Assembly: GCA_017550445.1 (NCBI GenBank)
Contig: JAFZOV010000102.1
Location: 1-64,000, forward strand
Length of the DNA: 64,000 nucleotides
From: Fibrobacter sp.
Lineage (GTDB): Bacteria; Fibrobacterota; Fibrobacteria; Fibrobacterales; Fibrobacteraceae
Direction: 5' to 3'
Made by a program: the position numbers and the translations under genes. Below the pieces are notes generated by a model. The model made no database searches, had not been told where the DNA came from, and saw only the letters and a list, made by a program, of their open reading frames with translations. Every line of letters begins with the position of its first letter. Positions within the stretch are counted from its first letter, which is position 1. This document shows, piece after piece, positions 1 to 7,124 of this stretch.

Positions 1-477
1 CACGGATTCCATGAAGTTCTTGTCCATGGTCTTGTAGCCCGTGTCGAAGTCGACCCAGCGGCCCATGCGGCGCACGGTCTTCTTCCATTCGCTCGTGTAC
101 TTGAGTACCTTGCTGCGGCAGGTTTCGTTGAACTTGTCGACACCGAGTTTCTGGATTTCAGCAACGCCAGCGAGGCCGAGTTCATTCTGCACCAGGGATT
201 CAATCGGAAGGCCGTGGCAGTCCCAACCGAAACCACGCGGAACCTTCTTGCCCTTCATGGTCCAGTAACGCGGCACGATGTCCTTGATGGTACCGGCCAG
301 CAAGTGACCGTAGTGCGGAAGGCCCGTTGCAAACGGAGGACCATCGTAGAAAGTGTACGGGGCGGTAGCCGGGCGGCTATCCAGCGACTTCTTGAAACTG
401 TCGTCCTTGTCCCACAAGCCGAGCACGCGCTCTTCTATCTGTGGAAAGGTTTCTTCTTTCTTTACTTCACGGAACAT
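1..477 (-). CDS. ileS: Isoleucyl-tRNA synthetase, N-terminal fragment (runs off the window)
   Basis: This is the first 159 codons of a class I aminoacyl-tRNA synthetase that charges tRNA-Ile in the cytoplasm. Reading minus from the ATG at 477, the protein begins [16 protein letters not shown]. It carries the class I signature PHYGH at about residues 54-58, with [12 protein letters not shown] just before it, and then [10 protein letters not shown]. That last motif is typical of IleS and separates it from ValS and LeuS. The frame stays open to base 1, so the C-terminal part, including the KMSKS loop and editing domain, lies outside the window. It diverges from the sugar porter at 837. Seen: the motifs. 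Known: the family function. Confidence 0.95.
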   Translation of the reverse strand, partial: MFREVKKEETFPQIEERVLGLWDKDDSFKKSLDSRPATAPYTFYDGPPFATGLPHYGHLLAGTIKDIVPRYWTMKGKKVPRGFGWDCHGLPIESLVQNELGLAGVAEIQKLGVDKFNETCRSKVLKYTSEWKKTVRRMGRWVDFDTGYKTMDKNFMESV

Positions 478-502
478 TTTTGAACCTCAGAAAGGTATTG
501 CT

Positions 503-537
503 AGACGAAAGACGAGAGACGAAAGACGAAAGAAATC
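503..537. repeat. Heptanucleotide array, AGACGAA type
   Basis: Four tandem 7-base units (AGACGAA, AGACGAG, AGACGAA, AGACGAA) and a decayed fifth unit lie just upstream of ileS. The same heptamer occurs at 49379-49421 inside the gluQ coding sequence. Confidence 0.85.
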
Positions 538-728
538 GCCAACAGTCGCTAGTCAGCCGACAAAGCAATCGATCGTTAAATTTTCGGGCGTAAAGATAGA
601 AATTTTGGTCCCTAGTGTTTAGCCCCAAAACAAGAAGAACCTGTATTACGCAGGTCCGCAATTCGGACGCCCCATTTGAAATAAAAAATGCACTTCTGTA
701 ACAAGAGTTCAGTAAAAAAACACCCCGA

Positions 729-747
729 ATATTCCAAGTTGGAATAT
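729..747. promoter_or_regulatory. Perfect 19-base palindrome, candidate operator for the sugar porter
   Basis: ATATTCCAA-G-TTGGAATAT has nine-base arms around one central base. It lies about 90 bases before the start of the porter gene. The symmetry and near-absence of a loop suit a dimeric repressor or activator site better than an RNA hairpin. No regulator gene is adjacent, so the binding protein is unknown. Confidence 0.45.
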
Positions 748-836
748 ATTTTTTCGTATAAATTATGGGATTTTTTGGCTTTTGGGAGCTATAACTAATA
801 TATTAGATATAAAACGTTCAACAAAAGGGGGCGTAA

Positions 837-2228
837 ATGTCCAATGTAAAGTCCAATATGGGACACATTATTCTCATTACACTATCCGCAGCGATCGGCG
901 GATTCCTATTCGGCTTCGATTCTTCCGTGATTAACGGCGCGAACGGGGCCTTGAAAATTCACTTTAACGCGACAGACTACCAGCTTGCCTGGGCCGTGTC
1001 GCTTGCTCTGATTGGCGCGGCTATCGGAGCCTACTTTGCAGGCCGCCTTGCCGACATGTTCGGCCGCGTACGCTGTATGCTTGCCGCATCGGCCTTGTTC
1101 CTAGTGAGTGCTATCGGTTCGGGCGTCCCGTTCGGGATTCCGGACTTTATATTCTGGCGTGTGATTGGCGGCGTAGGTATCGGTGTGGCATCGATTATCG
1201 CCCCGATTTACATTGCAGAAACGGCACCGGCCCATTTGCGTGGGCGCTTGGGGTCTATGCAGCAGTTCGCCATCGTGATCGGCATTTTCGTGGCATTGCT
1301 TTCGAACTACGTGATCGTTCGCTTGGCAGGTTCTGCCAACAACGAGCTCTTTGGCGGTTTTAAGGCTTGGCAAATCATGTTCTGGGTCGAAATCGTCCCG
1401 GCAGCCCTCTACGGCATTGCCGCCTGGAAACTCCCCGAATCACCGCGATATCTTGTGCACAAGGGTTGCCTAGAAGAGGCTAAAGCGGTACTTGCCAAGA
1501 TTGATTCCGAAGGCGTCGACAAAGAAATCGAATCTATCCACGAAACCTTCAAGAACGAAAAGCCGGCAAAGCTTGCCGATTTGCTCGAATTGGTCGGCGG
1601 CAAAAAGCGTATCGCCCCGATTGTGTGGGCTGGCCTCGGTCTTGCCATCTTGCAGCAACTTGTGGGCATCAACGTCATCTTCTATTACGGCACCATGCTT
1701 TGGCAGAGCGTTGGCTTTGGCGAAAGCGACGCCTTCCTTACGAGCGTGATTTCGAGCGGCGTGAACCTGGTGATGACCATTGTCGCCATTATGCTTATCG
1801 ATAAGATCGGACGTAAGCCGCTGCTTCTCATTGGTAGCATTGGCATGGCAGTCACCCTTGGAACGCTCGCGATGTGCTTCATGAGCGCCAATGTCGACGG
1901 CAGCCTCCCCCATGCAGCAGGCGTCATCGCTTTGATTGCAGCAAACCTCTACATTACGTTCTTCGCAGCAACATGGGGACCGGTCATGTGGGTGATGCTC
2001 GGCGAAATGTTCAACAACCGCATTCGTGCCGTGGCTATCGCCATTTGCGGCCTTGCACAGTGGGGCGCAAACTTCGTTGTCACATGGAGCTTCCCGGTGC
2101 TTACGGGTAAAGACGGCATTGGCGTCGGACCGACATACTTGATTTACACCTTCTTCGCTGCGTTCAGTATCTTCTTTGTGGCCAAGTTCATCAAGGAGAC
2201 AAAGGGAATGGAACTGGAAGAGATGTAG
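837..2228 (+). CDS. Sugar porter, major facilitator superfamily
   Basis: A 463-residue inner-membrane transporter of the MFS sugar porter family (XylE/GalP/GLUT type), expected to import a monosaccharide, usually with protons. Family motifs appear in order: GGFLFGFDSSVINGA in helix 1, RLADMFGR between helices 2 and 3, PESPRYLV after helix 6, QQLVGINVIFYYG in helix 7, DKIGRKPL between helices 8 and 9, and ETKGMELEEM at the end. Length is normal for the family. The ATG at 837 follows a GGGGG run at 827-831. The gene stands alone; a 19-base palindrome upstream (729-747) may control it. The substrate cannot be told from sequence. A hairpin GCGGC-TTC-GCCGC begins at the stop codon but has no T-run. 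Confidence 0.92.
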   Translation: MSNVKSNMGHIILITLSAAIGGFLFGFDSSVINGANGALKIHFNATDYQLAWAVSLALIGAAIGAYFAGRLADMFGRVRCMLAASALFLVSAIGSGVPFGIPDFIFWRVIGGVGIGVASIIAPIYIAETAPAHLRGRLGSMQQFAIVIGIFVALLSNYVIVRLAGSANNELFGGFKAWQIMFWVEIVPAALYGIAAWKLPESPRYLVHKGCLEEAKAVLAKIDSEGVDKEIESIHETFKNEKPAKLADLLELVGGKKRIAPIVWAGLGLAILQQLVGINVIFYYGTMLWQSVGFGESDAFLTSVISSGVNLVMTIVAIMLIDKIGRKPLLLIGSIGMAVTLGTLAMCFMSANVDGSLPHAAGVIALIAANLYITFFAATWGPVMWVMLGEMFNNRIRAVAIAICGLAQWGANFVVTWSFPVLTGKDGIGVGPTYLIYTFFAAFSIFFVAKFIKETKGMELEEM

Positions 2229-2240
2229 CGGCTTCGCCGC

Positions 2241-2303
2241 AGTAGGCAGTAGACAGTAGGAAGTAGGAAGTAAACAGTAGACAGCTGACTGCCGACTGCT
2301 GAC
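2241..2303. repeat. Heptanucleotide array, AGTAGRC type
   Basis: Nine consecutive 7-base units start 12 bases after the porter stop codon: AGTAGGC, AGTAGAC, AGTAGGA twice, AGTAAAC, AGTAGAC, then drifting to AGCTGAC, TGCCGAC, TGCTGAC. The period is exact while the sequence drifts along the array. Confidence 0.85.
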
Positions 2304-2329
2304 GGTTGAAAAAGCTAGAAAAATAGCAA

Positions 2330-2356
2330 AAGGTCCTCGGCAGTGCCGAGGACCTT
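2330..2356 (-). terminator. Intrinsic terminator of the GH8 gene
   Basis: Thirteen-base complementary arms (2330-2342 and 2344-2356) form a strong GC-rich hairpin 30 bases past the GH8 stop codon. Read minus, it is followed by a T-rich tail (complement of 2316-2329). It may also slow transcripts arriving from the sugar porter on the other strand. Confidence 0.85.
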
Positions 2357-2386
2357 CGCTTTATAGTCTTTCGCTAATCAGCAGGA

Positions 2387-4627
2387 TTACTTGACGTTCA
2401 CCTTGGAGAGCTTGTTACCGACGCGGACCAGGTAGACACCCTTGGTCGGCACGGTCACAGAAGCTTTACCGAAGATAGCCTTGGAAGCAGCAACCTTCTT
2501 GCCCTGGAGAGTGAACACGGCGATGTCAGCACCAACCTTGGCGCCTTCAACAGCGATGTTCATGCCAGAGACAGAAACCTTGGCCATGGCCGGAGCAGCA
2601 GCCACCTTGATTGCAGTCGGGTTGGTACCAGGATTCGGATTCGTCTGATTCGGAACATTCACTCCAGTTAGCTTGACAGGATCAACCACCTGCTTGCTTG
2701 CATCCAGGAATTCAACTGCCGAAATAGAGATTTCGCCAATGCCACCCTGTTCAGCCTTAACTTCCCACTTGAGGCCCTTGGCATTCTTCAGAATATCGGA
2801 GCCTTTCGGAAGAGCAGAATTGGTCGAGTCAACCCAACTAAGAATAGCGATTTCGTTCCCACCACCGAGACCCTTGAAACCATAGGTCGTCGGAGTCAAA
2901 TCATAAACGATGGTCTCATAACCATTGGTCGGATCCACATAGATTCCCGGTTCAGAACCAGCACCGATGTTATTAAGCTTCTTAGCATCGTTTTCATCCG
3001 TAATGGTATTAAGAACAGCCATGCGAATCGGGCCAGAAGACTTCAACGTCACACGGAGATACTTGATTCCTAATGTGGTCAAATCAACACCACAGGTTTT
3101 CGTCTGCTTGCACTCGTCCTTCTTGAAAGAAACTGCAATACCTGCAGAAGGATACTTGAGTTCGCACTGAGCCGGATTGCTCTGGCACACATCATACTTT
3201 TCCTTAGTCCATTCCGGTTCAGGGCCAATTTCCATCGAAGCTTCGGCATAGATATAGCCGTCATCCTTCTTATAAAGCGGAGATGTACCAGAATCCGGAA
3301 CCATCACAGTTCCAATACCGAGTTTATCGTGATAACCGCCCCAGTTCCAAAGACCCGAAATACCAACAGCGGTATCGCCATGAGCCTGTTGCACACCACC
3401 AATCTGGCTCACCGAAGGAGCCTTAGACGGATCCGGAGTAAACTTTTCAAAGCCAGTCAAATCATAGAGGTTGGGCATGTTACCCGTCAAGATGAGGAGA
3501 TAAAGCACATTCAAAGTTGCAGGATAATACTTTTCACCCGGAACAGATTGACCGCAACCATCTGCACTTGCGCAGCTTTTCTTCTCCTTAAGAACAGAAT
3601 AAACAGTACCAAGATAGCTCTTTGCTTCGTCACTTTCCAAAGAAGATGTTGCAAGGCCGAGACCGCCGGAGAAAGTCGAAGAAATAAAGTTACGGGTCTT
3701 GCTTTCATCCGCTGCATACGTGTCATTAACGTACTTATACCCCGAATTCACACCACTGGCAGTGCGGGTATTCGGAATAAGCCACTTGGCAAGATTTTCG
3801 TTAAATTTTTTGGAGTCGCTGTCGCCATACCAGTAGTATGCCCAGGCAGTGCGCCACGGCGTACGGGCAGCATCATCATAGGAACCGATATCGTTAGAAA
3901 CAGCAGCACCCGGAGAAGAAATAGTCTTGTGAGAGCTCCAGTCACACCAGTCACCCACAAGGCCCGTCTTGGAGTCCTGGCAAGCAAGCAAGTCTTGCAC
4001 TGCCTTTTTACGAATCGTAGACCATTTAGAGTCTCCAGTCACCTTTTCAAACAGACGATAATGACCAGGCATCACATAGCTCGGGTTAAGAGCCGGATTC
4101 CAGCCACTTCCCGGCTTGAGGGAGTTGTTGCCATCAACGTCATTCTGAGTCATCCAGTTGATGATTTTCGTGGCATCGCTCAGATAGGAGTCTTTTTTCC
4201 ACTGTTTAGAAGCCATCACGAGTGCGAGAGCAGCATCTTCGTCAGCGTCCGTTGCAGAACCATTGTCAGCACTGCAACCGATACGCCAGTTCATACCACC
4301 GCCGTCACCACCATTGGATGTCCAAACGCTATAAAGCTTATCGAACACATCCTGTTCGTCCATGTACACGGTAATCAACATACCATAGGCAATTGCTTCG
4401 GAAACCGTAGAGCATGTTCCTTCCGGTGCATAAACCCAGCCATTGGAAGCGTTGTACCAAGCCTGTTTCCAAAGCTTATAGTGTTCCTTGATCATATCCG
4501 TATCGGCATATTCAATGATGTTGCCGTGCGGATGTTTCATGTTCTGCGGGAAGGGGTACTGTCCCGCCATAGAGTAAACAGCAGAAAGGGCCAAAACACC
4601 CATCGCCATTTTGAAAATATTTTTCAT
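2387..4627 (-). CDS. Secreted glycoside hydrolase family 8 glucanase with C-terminal sorting-type domain
   Basis: A 746-residue exported enzyme, likely cutting beta-1,4- or mixed-linkage glucan (GH8 also includes xylanases and chitosanases). A signal peptide spans about residues 1-22. The GH8 catalytic domain spans about 25-390: probable general acid E77 in STVSEAIAYG, the family signature ATDADEDAA...W at 125-143, and the DDAARTPWR block at 251-259 that should hold the base. Residues about 405-660 form an extra beta-rich region with several Cys, possibly a carbohydrate-binding module of the CBM11/CIA30 kind (inference). The last 70 residues end in a GVYLVRVGNKLSKVNVK tail resembling type IX secretion sorting domains. 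The ATG at 4627 follows AAAGGAAATCCT. The gene has its own upstream candidate operator and its own terminator, so it is probably monocistronic. Confidence 0.9.
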   Translation of the reverse strand: MKNIFKMAMGVLALSAVYSMAGQYPFPQNMKHPHGNIIEYADTDMIKEHYKLWKQAWYNASNGWVYAPEGTCSTVSEAIAYGMLITVYMDEQDVFDKLYSVWTSNGGDGGGMNWRIGCSADNGSATDADEDAALALVMASKQWKKDSYLSDATKIINWMTQNDVDGNNSLKPGSGWNPALNPSYVMPGHYRLFEKVTGDSKWSTIRKKAVQDLLACQDSKTGLVGDWCDWSSHKTISSPGAAVSNDIGSYDDAARTPWRTAWAYYWYGDSDSKKFNENLAKWLIPNTRTASGVNSGYKYVNDTYAADESKTRNFISSTFSGGLGLATSSLESDEAKSYLGTVYSVLKEKKSCASADGCGQSVPGEKYYPATLNVLYLLILTGNMPNLYDLTGFEKFTPDPSKAPSVSQIGGVQQAHGDTAVGISGLWNWGGYHDKLGIGTVMVPDSGTSPLYKKDDGYIYAEASMEIGPEPEWTKEKYDVCQSNPAQCELKYPSAGIAVSFKKDECKQTKTCGVDLTTLGIKYLRVTLKSSGPIRMAVLNTITDENDAKKLNNIGAGSEPGIYVDPTNGYETIVYDLTPTTYGFKGLGGGNEIAILSWVDSTNSALPKGSDILKNAKGLKWEVKAEQGGIGEISISAVEFLDASKQVVDPVKLTGVNVPNQTNPNPGTNPTAIKVAAAPAMAKVSVSGMNIAVEGAKVGADIAVFTLQGKKVAASKAIFGKASVTVPTKGVYLVRVGNKLSKVNVK

Positions 4628-4648
4628 AGGATTTCCTTTTTAATGACT

Positions 4649-4666
4649 TTTACACCCGTTTGTAAA
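4649..4666. promoter_or_regulatory. Inverted repeat upstream of the GH8 gene
   Basis: TTTACA-CCCGTT-TGTAAA has perfect six-base arms and a six-base centre, 22 bases before the GH8 start codon. Its position suggests an operator or a 5' leader element for the glucanase gene. This is inference from symmetry and place only. Confidence 0.35.
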
Positions 4667-4676
4667 TATAAAACTG

Positions 4677-4699
4677 GGAACCTTTTGCGGTAAGGTTCC
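4677..4699 (-). terminator. Probable terminator of the acyltransferase gene
   Basis: Arms GGAACCTT (4677-4684) and AAGGTTCC (4692-4699) around a seven-base loop. Read minus, the hairpin is followed by CAGTTTTATATTT. It lies about 80 bases past the acyltransferase stop and just upstream of the GH8 leader, so it would insulate the two genes. Confidence 0.6.
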
Positions 4700-4780
4700 T
4701 AGTGTAATAATAAAGTTGCAAATGTAAGTTTATCGGTAATATTTTCGGAACAAAAAGTTCTCTAAATGTTCTCTTCGAAA

Positions 4781-5950
4781 TTACGGGTTCTTATTTAACG
4801 CCATCATCGCCTTTTTCTTTTTGCGACGCCATACCTTAAATTCACTATAAAGCGTGCTTATTGTGTAAATAAAGATTAGCAAAAGAATCGTATTCTTGGG
4901 GCAATTCAAGTTGCAGATTCCCCAGGCAATCGTAATAATCGGCAGGTGAATCAGGTACGGATAAAACGATGCACGACCAATTTTACGGACGATTCCAATG
5001 CAGAAGAAACGTGCCATAAAACCCTTACCCGTGAGTAGAGACACCAGAAAAAGTCCGTACAGCAAAATCGGAAGGGAATGGTGGAAGAAATAGTTGAAGC
5101 CGGGATTCAGTTCCGGACGCATCAAGAACAAGCTGCCATAAATGGCGGCAAGCATGATGAGTTGGGCGAAGCCGCTGGCAAAATTCCGCTTGAGGAAATC
5201 GAAGTGGCCTTCTTTGAAAAGCCTGAAGAGGACCATTCCGAACAGGTACTCAAAAATGCGGACGGGGGCAAAAATATGGAAGAAACGGTACTTGGCATCG
5301 TAGCTTTCGAACCAAAGATTATCGGAGAGGCCAAAGAATGTGGCCCACAAAATGCCGGGAATAAAGAGCGTTCCGAAAAGCACCCATAGCGTGCGGTCAC
5401 TCTGCTTGAATAGCCAGCGACTGAACCAAGGCGTTACGGCATAGCACACGAAAAAGCTGGTGAGAGACCAAGACGGCTCATTCAGTTTCATGCCAAGATC
5501 GGGGACAATGGACCAAGTGAGCGTGATGTGCAGAAAGAGGCTTCGCCACGGATGAGTCATCTTGGCAAGGCCGGCCGCGGCGCAATCACCTATTTCGGAG
5601 AGGCCGGGCAGATGCGTATAACCGCTGAACTTGAAGACGAGCACCACGAACATGAGGAGCGTCATGAAGAAGTGCAGGCGGTACAGCTTTGCAATGCGGC
5701 TGAACATGAAGGGAATGACCGGGACGATTCGGTCCGGGTCGCTGAACTTGCTTGCAAAAAGGAAGCCGGCGAGTACGTAGAAGATGCCCGCTGCAAATGC
5801 CGGAGCGTTTACAATGGGCATAATCCACTTGTAGTCGGACATGTAGTTGAGGGCGCTAGAAGAACCCAGATGCAGCATTACAATGTTAACGCTTGCGAGC
5901 AGACGAAGACCGTCTAGCGCAGGAAAGTAATTTGGTTTTGTTTCAGCCAT
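4781..5950 (-). CDS. Membrane acyltransferase, acyltransferase-3 family
   Basis: A 389-residue polytopic membrane protein of the acyltransferase-3 family (OatA/ExoZ-like), whose members move acetyl or other acyl groups onto surface sugars or lipids. The N-terminus has the family opening FPALDGLRLLASVNIVMLHL, with the conserved His in the first helix. About ten hydrophobic helices follow. The protein ends in a basic cytoplasmic tail (KVWRRKKKKAM). It is flanked by heptamer repeats upstream and a hairpin downstream and appears to be a single-gene unit. The acceptor is unknown. It is distinct from the second acyltransferase in the glycan locus (25478-26527). Confidence 0.85.
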   Translation of the reverse strand: MAETKPNYFPALDGLRLLASVNIVMLHLGSSSALNYMSDYKWIMPIVNAPAFAAGIFYVLAGFLFASKFSDPDRIVPVIPFMFSRIAKLYRLHFFMTLLMFVVLVFKFSGYTHLPGLSEIGDCAAAGLAKMTHPWRSLFLHITLTWSIVPDLGMKLNEPSWSLTSFFVCYAVTPWFSRWLFKQSDRTLWVLFGTLFIPGILWATFFGLSDNLWFESYDAKYRFFHIFAPVRIFEYLFGMVLFRLFKEGHFDFLKRNFASGFAQLIMLAAIYGSLFLMRPELNPGFNYFFHHSLPILLYGLFLVSLLTGKGFMARFFCIGIVRKIGRASFYPYLIHLPIITIAWGICNLNCPKNTILLLIFIYTISTLYSEFKVWRRKKKKAMMALNKNP

Positions 5951-5956
5951 AGTACA

Positions 5957-6064
5957 ATTCAGAGTTCAGAATTCGGATTTCGGAGTTGAAATTAATGCTG
6001 ATTTCGGATTTTAGGATTCAGAGTTGACATTACACAATTCTGAAATCTGAATTCCGAATTCATA
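5957..6064. repeat. Heptanucleotide array with inverted arms, ATTCAGA/ATTCGGA type
   Basis: The left arm reads ATTCAGA, GTTCAGA, ATTCGGA, TTTCGGA (5957-5984). After a decayed centre, the right arm reads ATTCTGA, AATCTGA, ATTCCGA, ATTCATA (6037-6064), which is the same family on the opposite strand. The arms could pair into a long imperfect hairpin. The stop codon of the CNNM gene (6060-6062) lies inside the last unit. Confidence 0.85.
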
Positions 6065-7124
6065 ATTTTTTCCCTTTATCTTGTTGGCGGATGCGGGCGA
6101 GAGCTTTGGAGCGGCGGCGGGCGGTTTCCTGAAGGTCCACGTTTTCGTCGTATTCATCGACAATTTCGCGGCCGAGAATTTCTTCGAGGACATCTTCAAG
6201 GCTGACGATGCCGGCAATGGCACCCCATTCATCGACAACACCCACAACGTGTCCACGCTGCTTTAAAAAGCGGAGCAGCAACTTGTCTAGCGTAAGACTA
6301 TCAGGAATCAGCTGTAACGGACGCATCATTTGGCGAAGCTTCACATCGCGCAGGCCTTCGGCAAGCTTGTTATATGCATCGCGGCGGAGCACAATACCGA
6401 TCCAATTGTCCTTTTCTTTTTCGTAAAGCGGCACACGGGAGAACGGCCAGTTGCCACGTTCGTCAAGAGACTCACCGATGGTAGAATCCGCCTTAAGCGA
6501 AAACACCACCTGGCGCGGCGTCATCACCTTACGCACCGGCACCGATTTTAGCGCCAAAATATTCTTGATGACCACCGACTGCTGACGGTCAATCACATCT
6601 TCGCGAAGCCCAAGACTCACAAGGCTGTTGATATCATCGATGCTCACATCCTTCTTGTCTTCTTTTTCGCGAGTCCAATGCTTAGTCAGCGTGAGGCACA
6701 GCCAAATAATGCCTGTCCACGAAAGAACGATGGTAATATAATAGAATGGTACCGCCACCAAGGGGGCTGCAATTTTAGCCTGCTTGACACCCAGCGTTTT
6801 CGGAGTGATTTCTCCAAACAAAAGAATCAGCACCGTCAGAATAATCGGGAGCGACACCTGTCCAATCGGCGGCAGATTCTTGACCGCAAGGGCCGTAGCA
6901 AGCGAAGCCCCAACCGTATTGGCAATCGTGTTCACCACCAGCACCGAAGCAATGTAGCGGTCAATATTTTCTTTGACGTGCACCATGTAGCGGGCCGTGA
7001 ACTTTTTCTGTTTTTGCAGCAATTCAATAGTCGCAGGCGGCATGCTGTAAAACGACGCTTCTGTCACCGAGCAGAACGCCGAAATGGCAAGGCAACCTAA
7101 AACCGTAAGGACAATATAAAGCAT
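6060..7124 (-). CDS. CNNM/CorC-type membrane protein with CBS pair
   Basis: A 354-residue inner-membrane protein of the DUF21-CBS (CNNM/HlyC-CorC) family, linked to Mg2+ or Co2+ transport or homeostasis. Residues about 1-180 form the DUF21 transmembrane domain with helices and the motif LFGEITPKTLG. Residues about 200-325 form a pair of CBS domains (VMTPRQVVF...GVVDEWGAIAGIVSLEDVLEEILG). The protein stops about 30 residues later with a basic tail, so the C-terminal CorC_HlyC domain of many family members is missing. The ATG overlaps the stop of the upstream SppA-like gene by one base (TAATG), which suggests translational coupling. It is the last gene of the 11211-6060 operon. Confidence 0.88.
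   Translation of the reverse strand: MLYIVLTVLGCLAISAFCSVTEASFYSMPPATIELLQKQKKFTARYMVHVKENIDRYIASVLVVNTIANTVGASLATALAVKNLPPIGQVSLPIILTVLILLFGEITPKTLGVKQAKIAAPLVAVPFYYITIVLSWTGIIWLCLTLTKHWTREKEDKKDVSIDDINSLVSLGLREDVIDRQQSVVIKNILALKSVPVRKVMTPRQVVFSLKADSTIGESLDERGNWPFSRVPLYEKEKDNWIGIVLRRDAYNKLAEGLRDVKLRQMMRPLQLIPDSLTLDKLLLRFLKQRGHVVGVVDEWGAIAGIVSLEDVLEEILGREIVDEYDENVDLQETARRRSKALARIRQQDKGKKL

Larger units (their letters stand above)
478..836. other. Intergenic region between divergent ileS and the sugar porter
   Basis: This 359-base space has no convincing gene. It holds a heptamer repeat array (503-537), an A+T-rich stretch and a perfect 19-base palindrome (729-747). A second short palindrome, CTAATATATTAG, lies at 795-806. 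A loose promoter-like pair for the porter is TTGGCT at 775-780 and TATATT at 799-804, spaced 18 bases; confidence is low because Fibrobacter promoter consensus is not known to me. A ribosome-binding run GGGGG (827-831) precedes the porter ATG at 837. Short frames here lack homology or a start signal. Confidence 0.6.

Noticed and set aside
503..537. Short heptamer arrays considered as CRISPR
   Set aside because: Units are seven bases with no spacers and no cas genes are present.
729..747. Palindrome considered as a transcription terminator
   Set aside because: It lies between divergent genes, has one central base instead of a loop, and is A+T-rich.
3329..4693. 454-codon plus-strand frame opposite the GH8 gene
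   Set aside because: It mirrors the GH8 coding sequence, its product is low in recognisable motifs and rich in Arg, His and Ile, and no start signal precedes it. Codon bias of the real gene keeps the antisense frame open.
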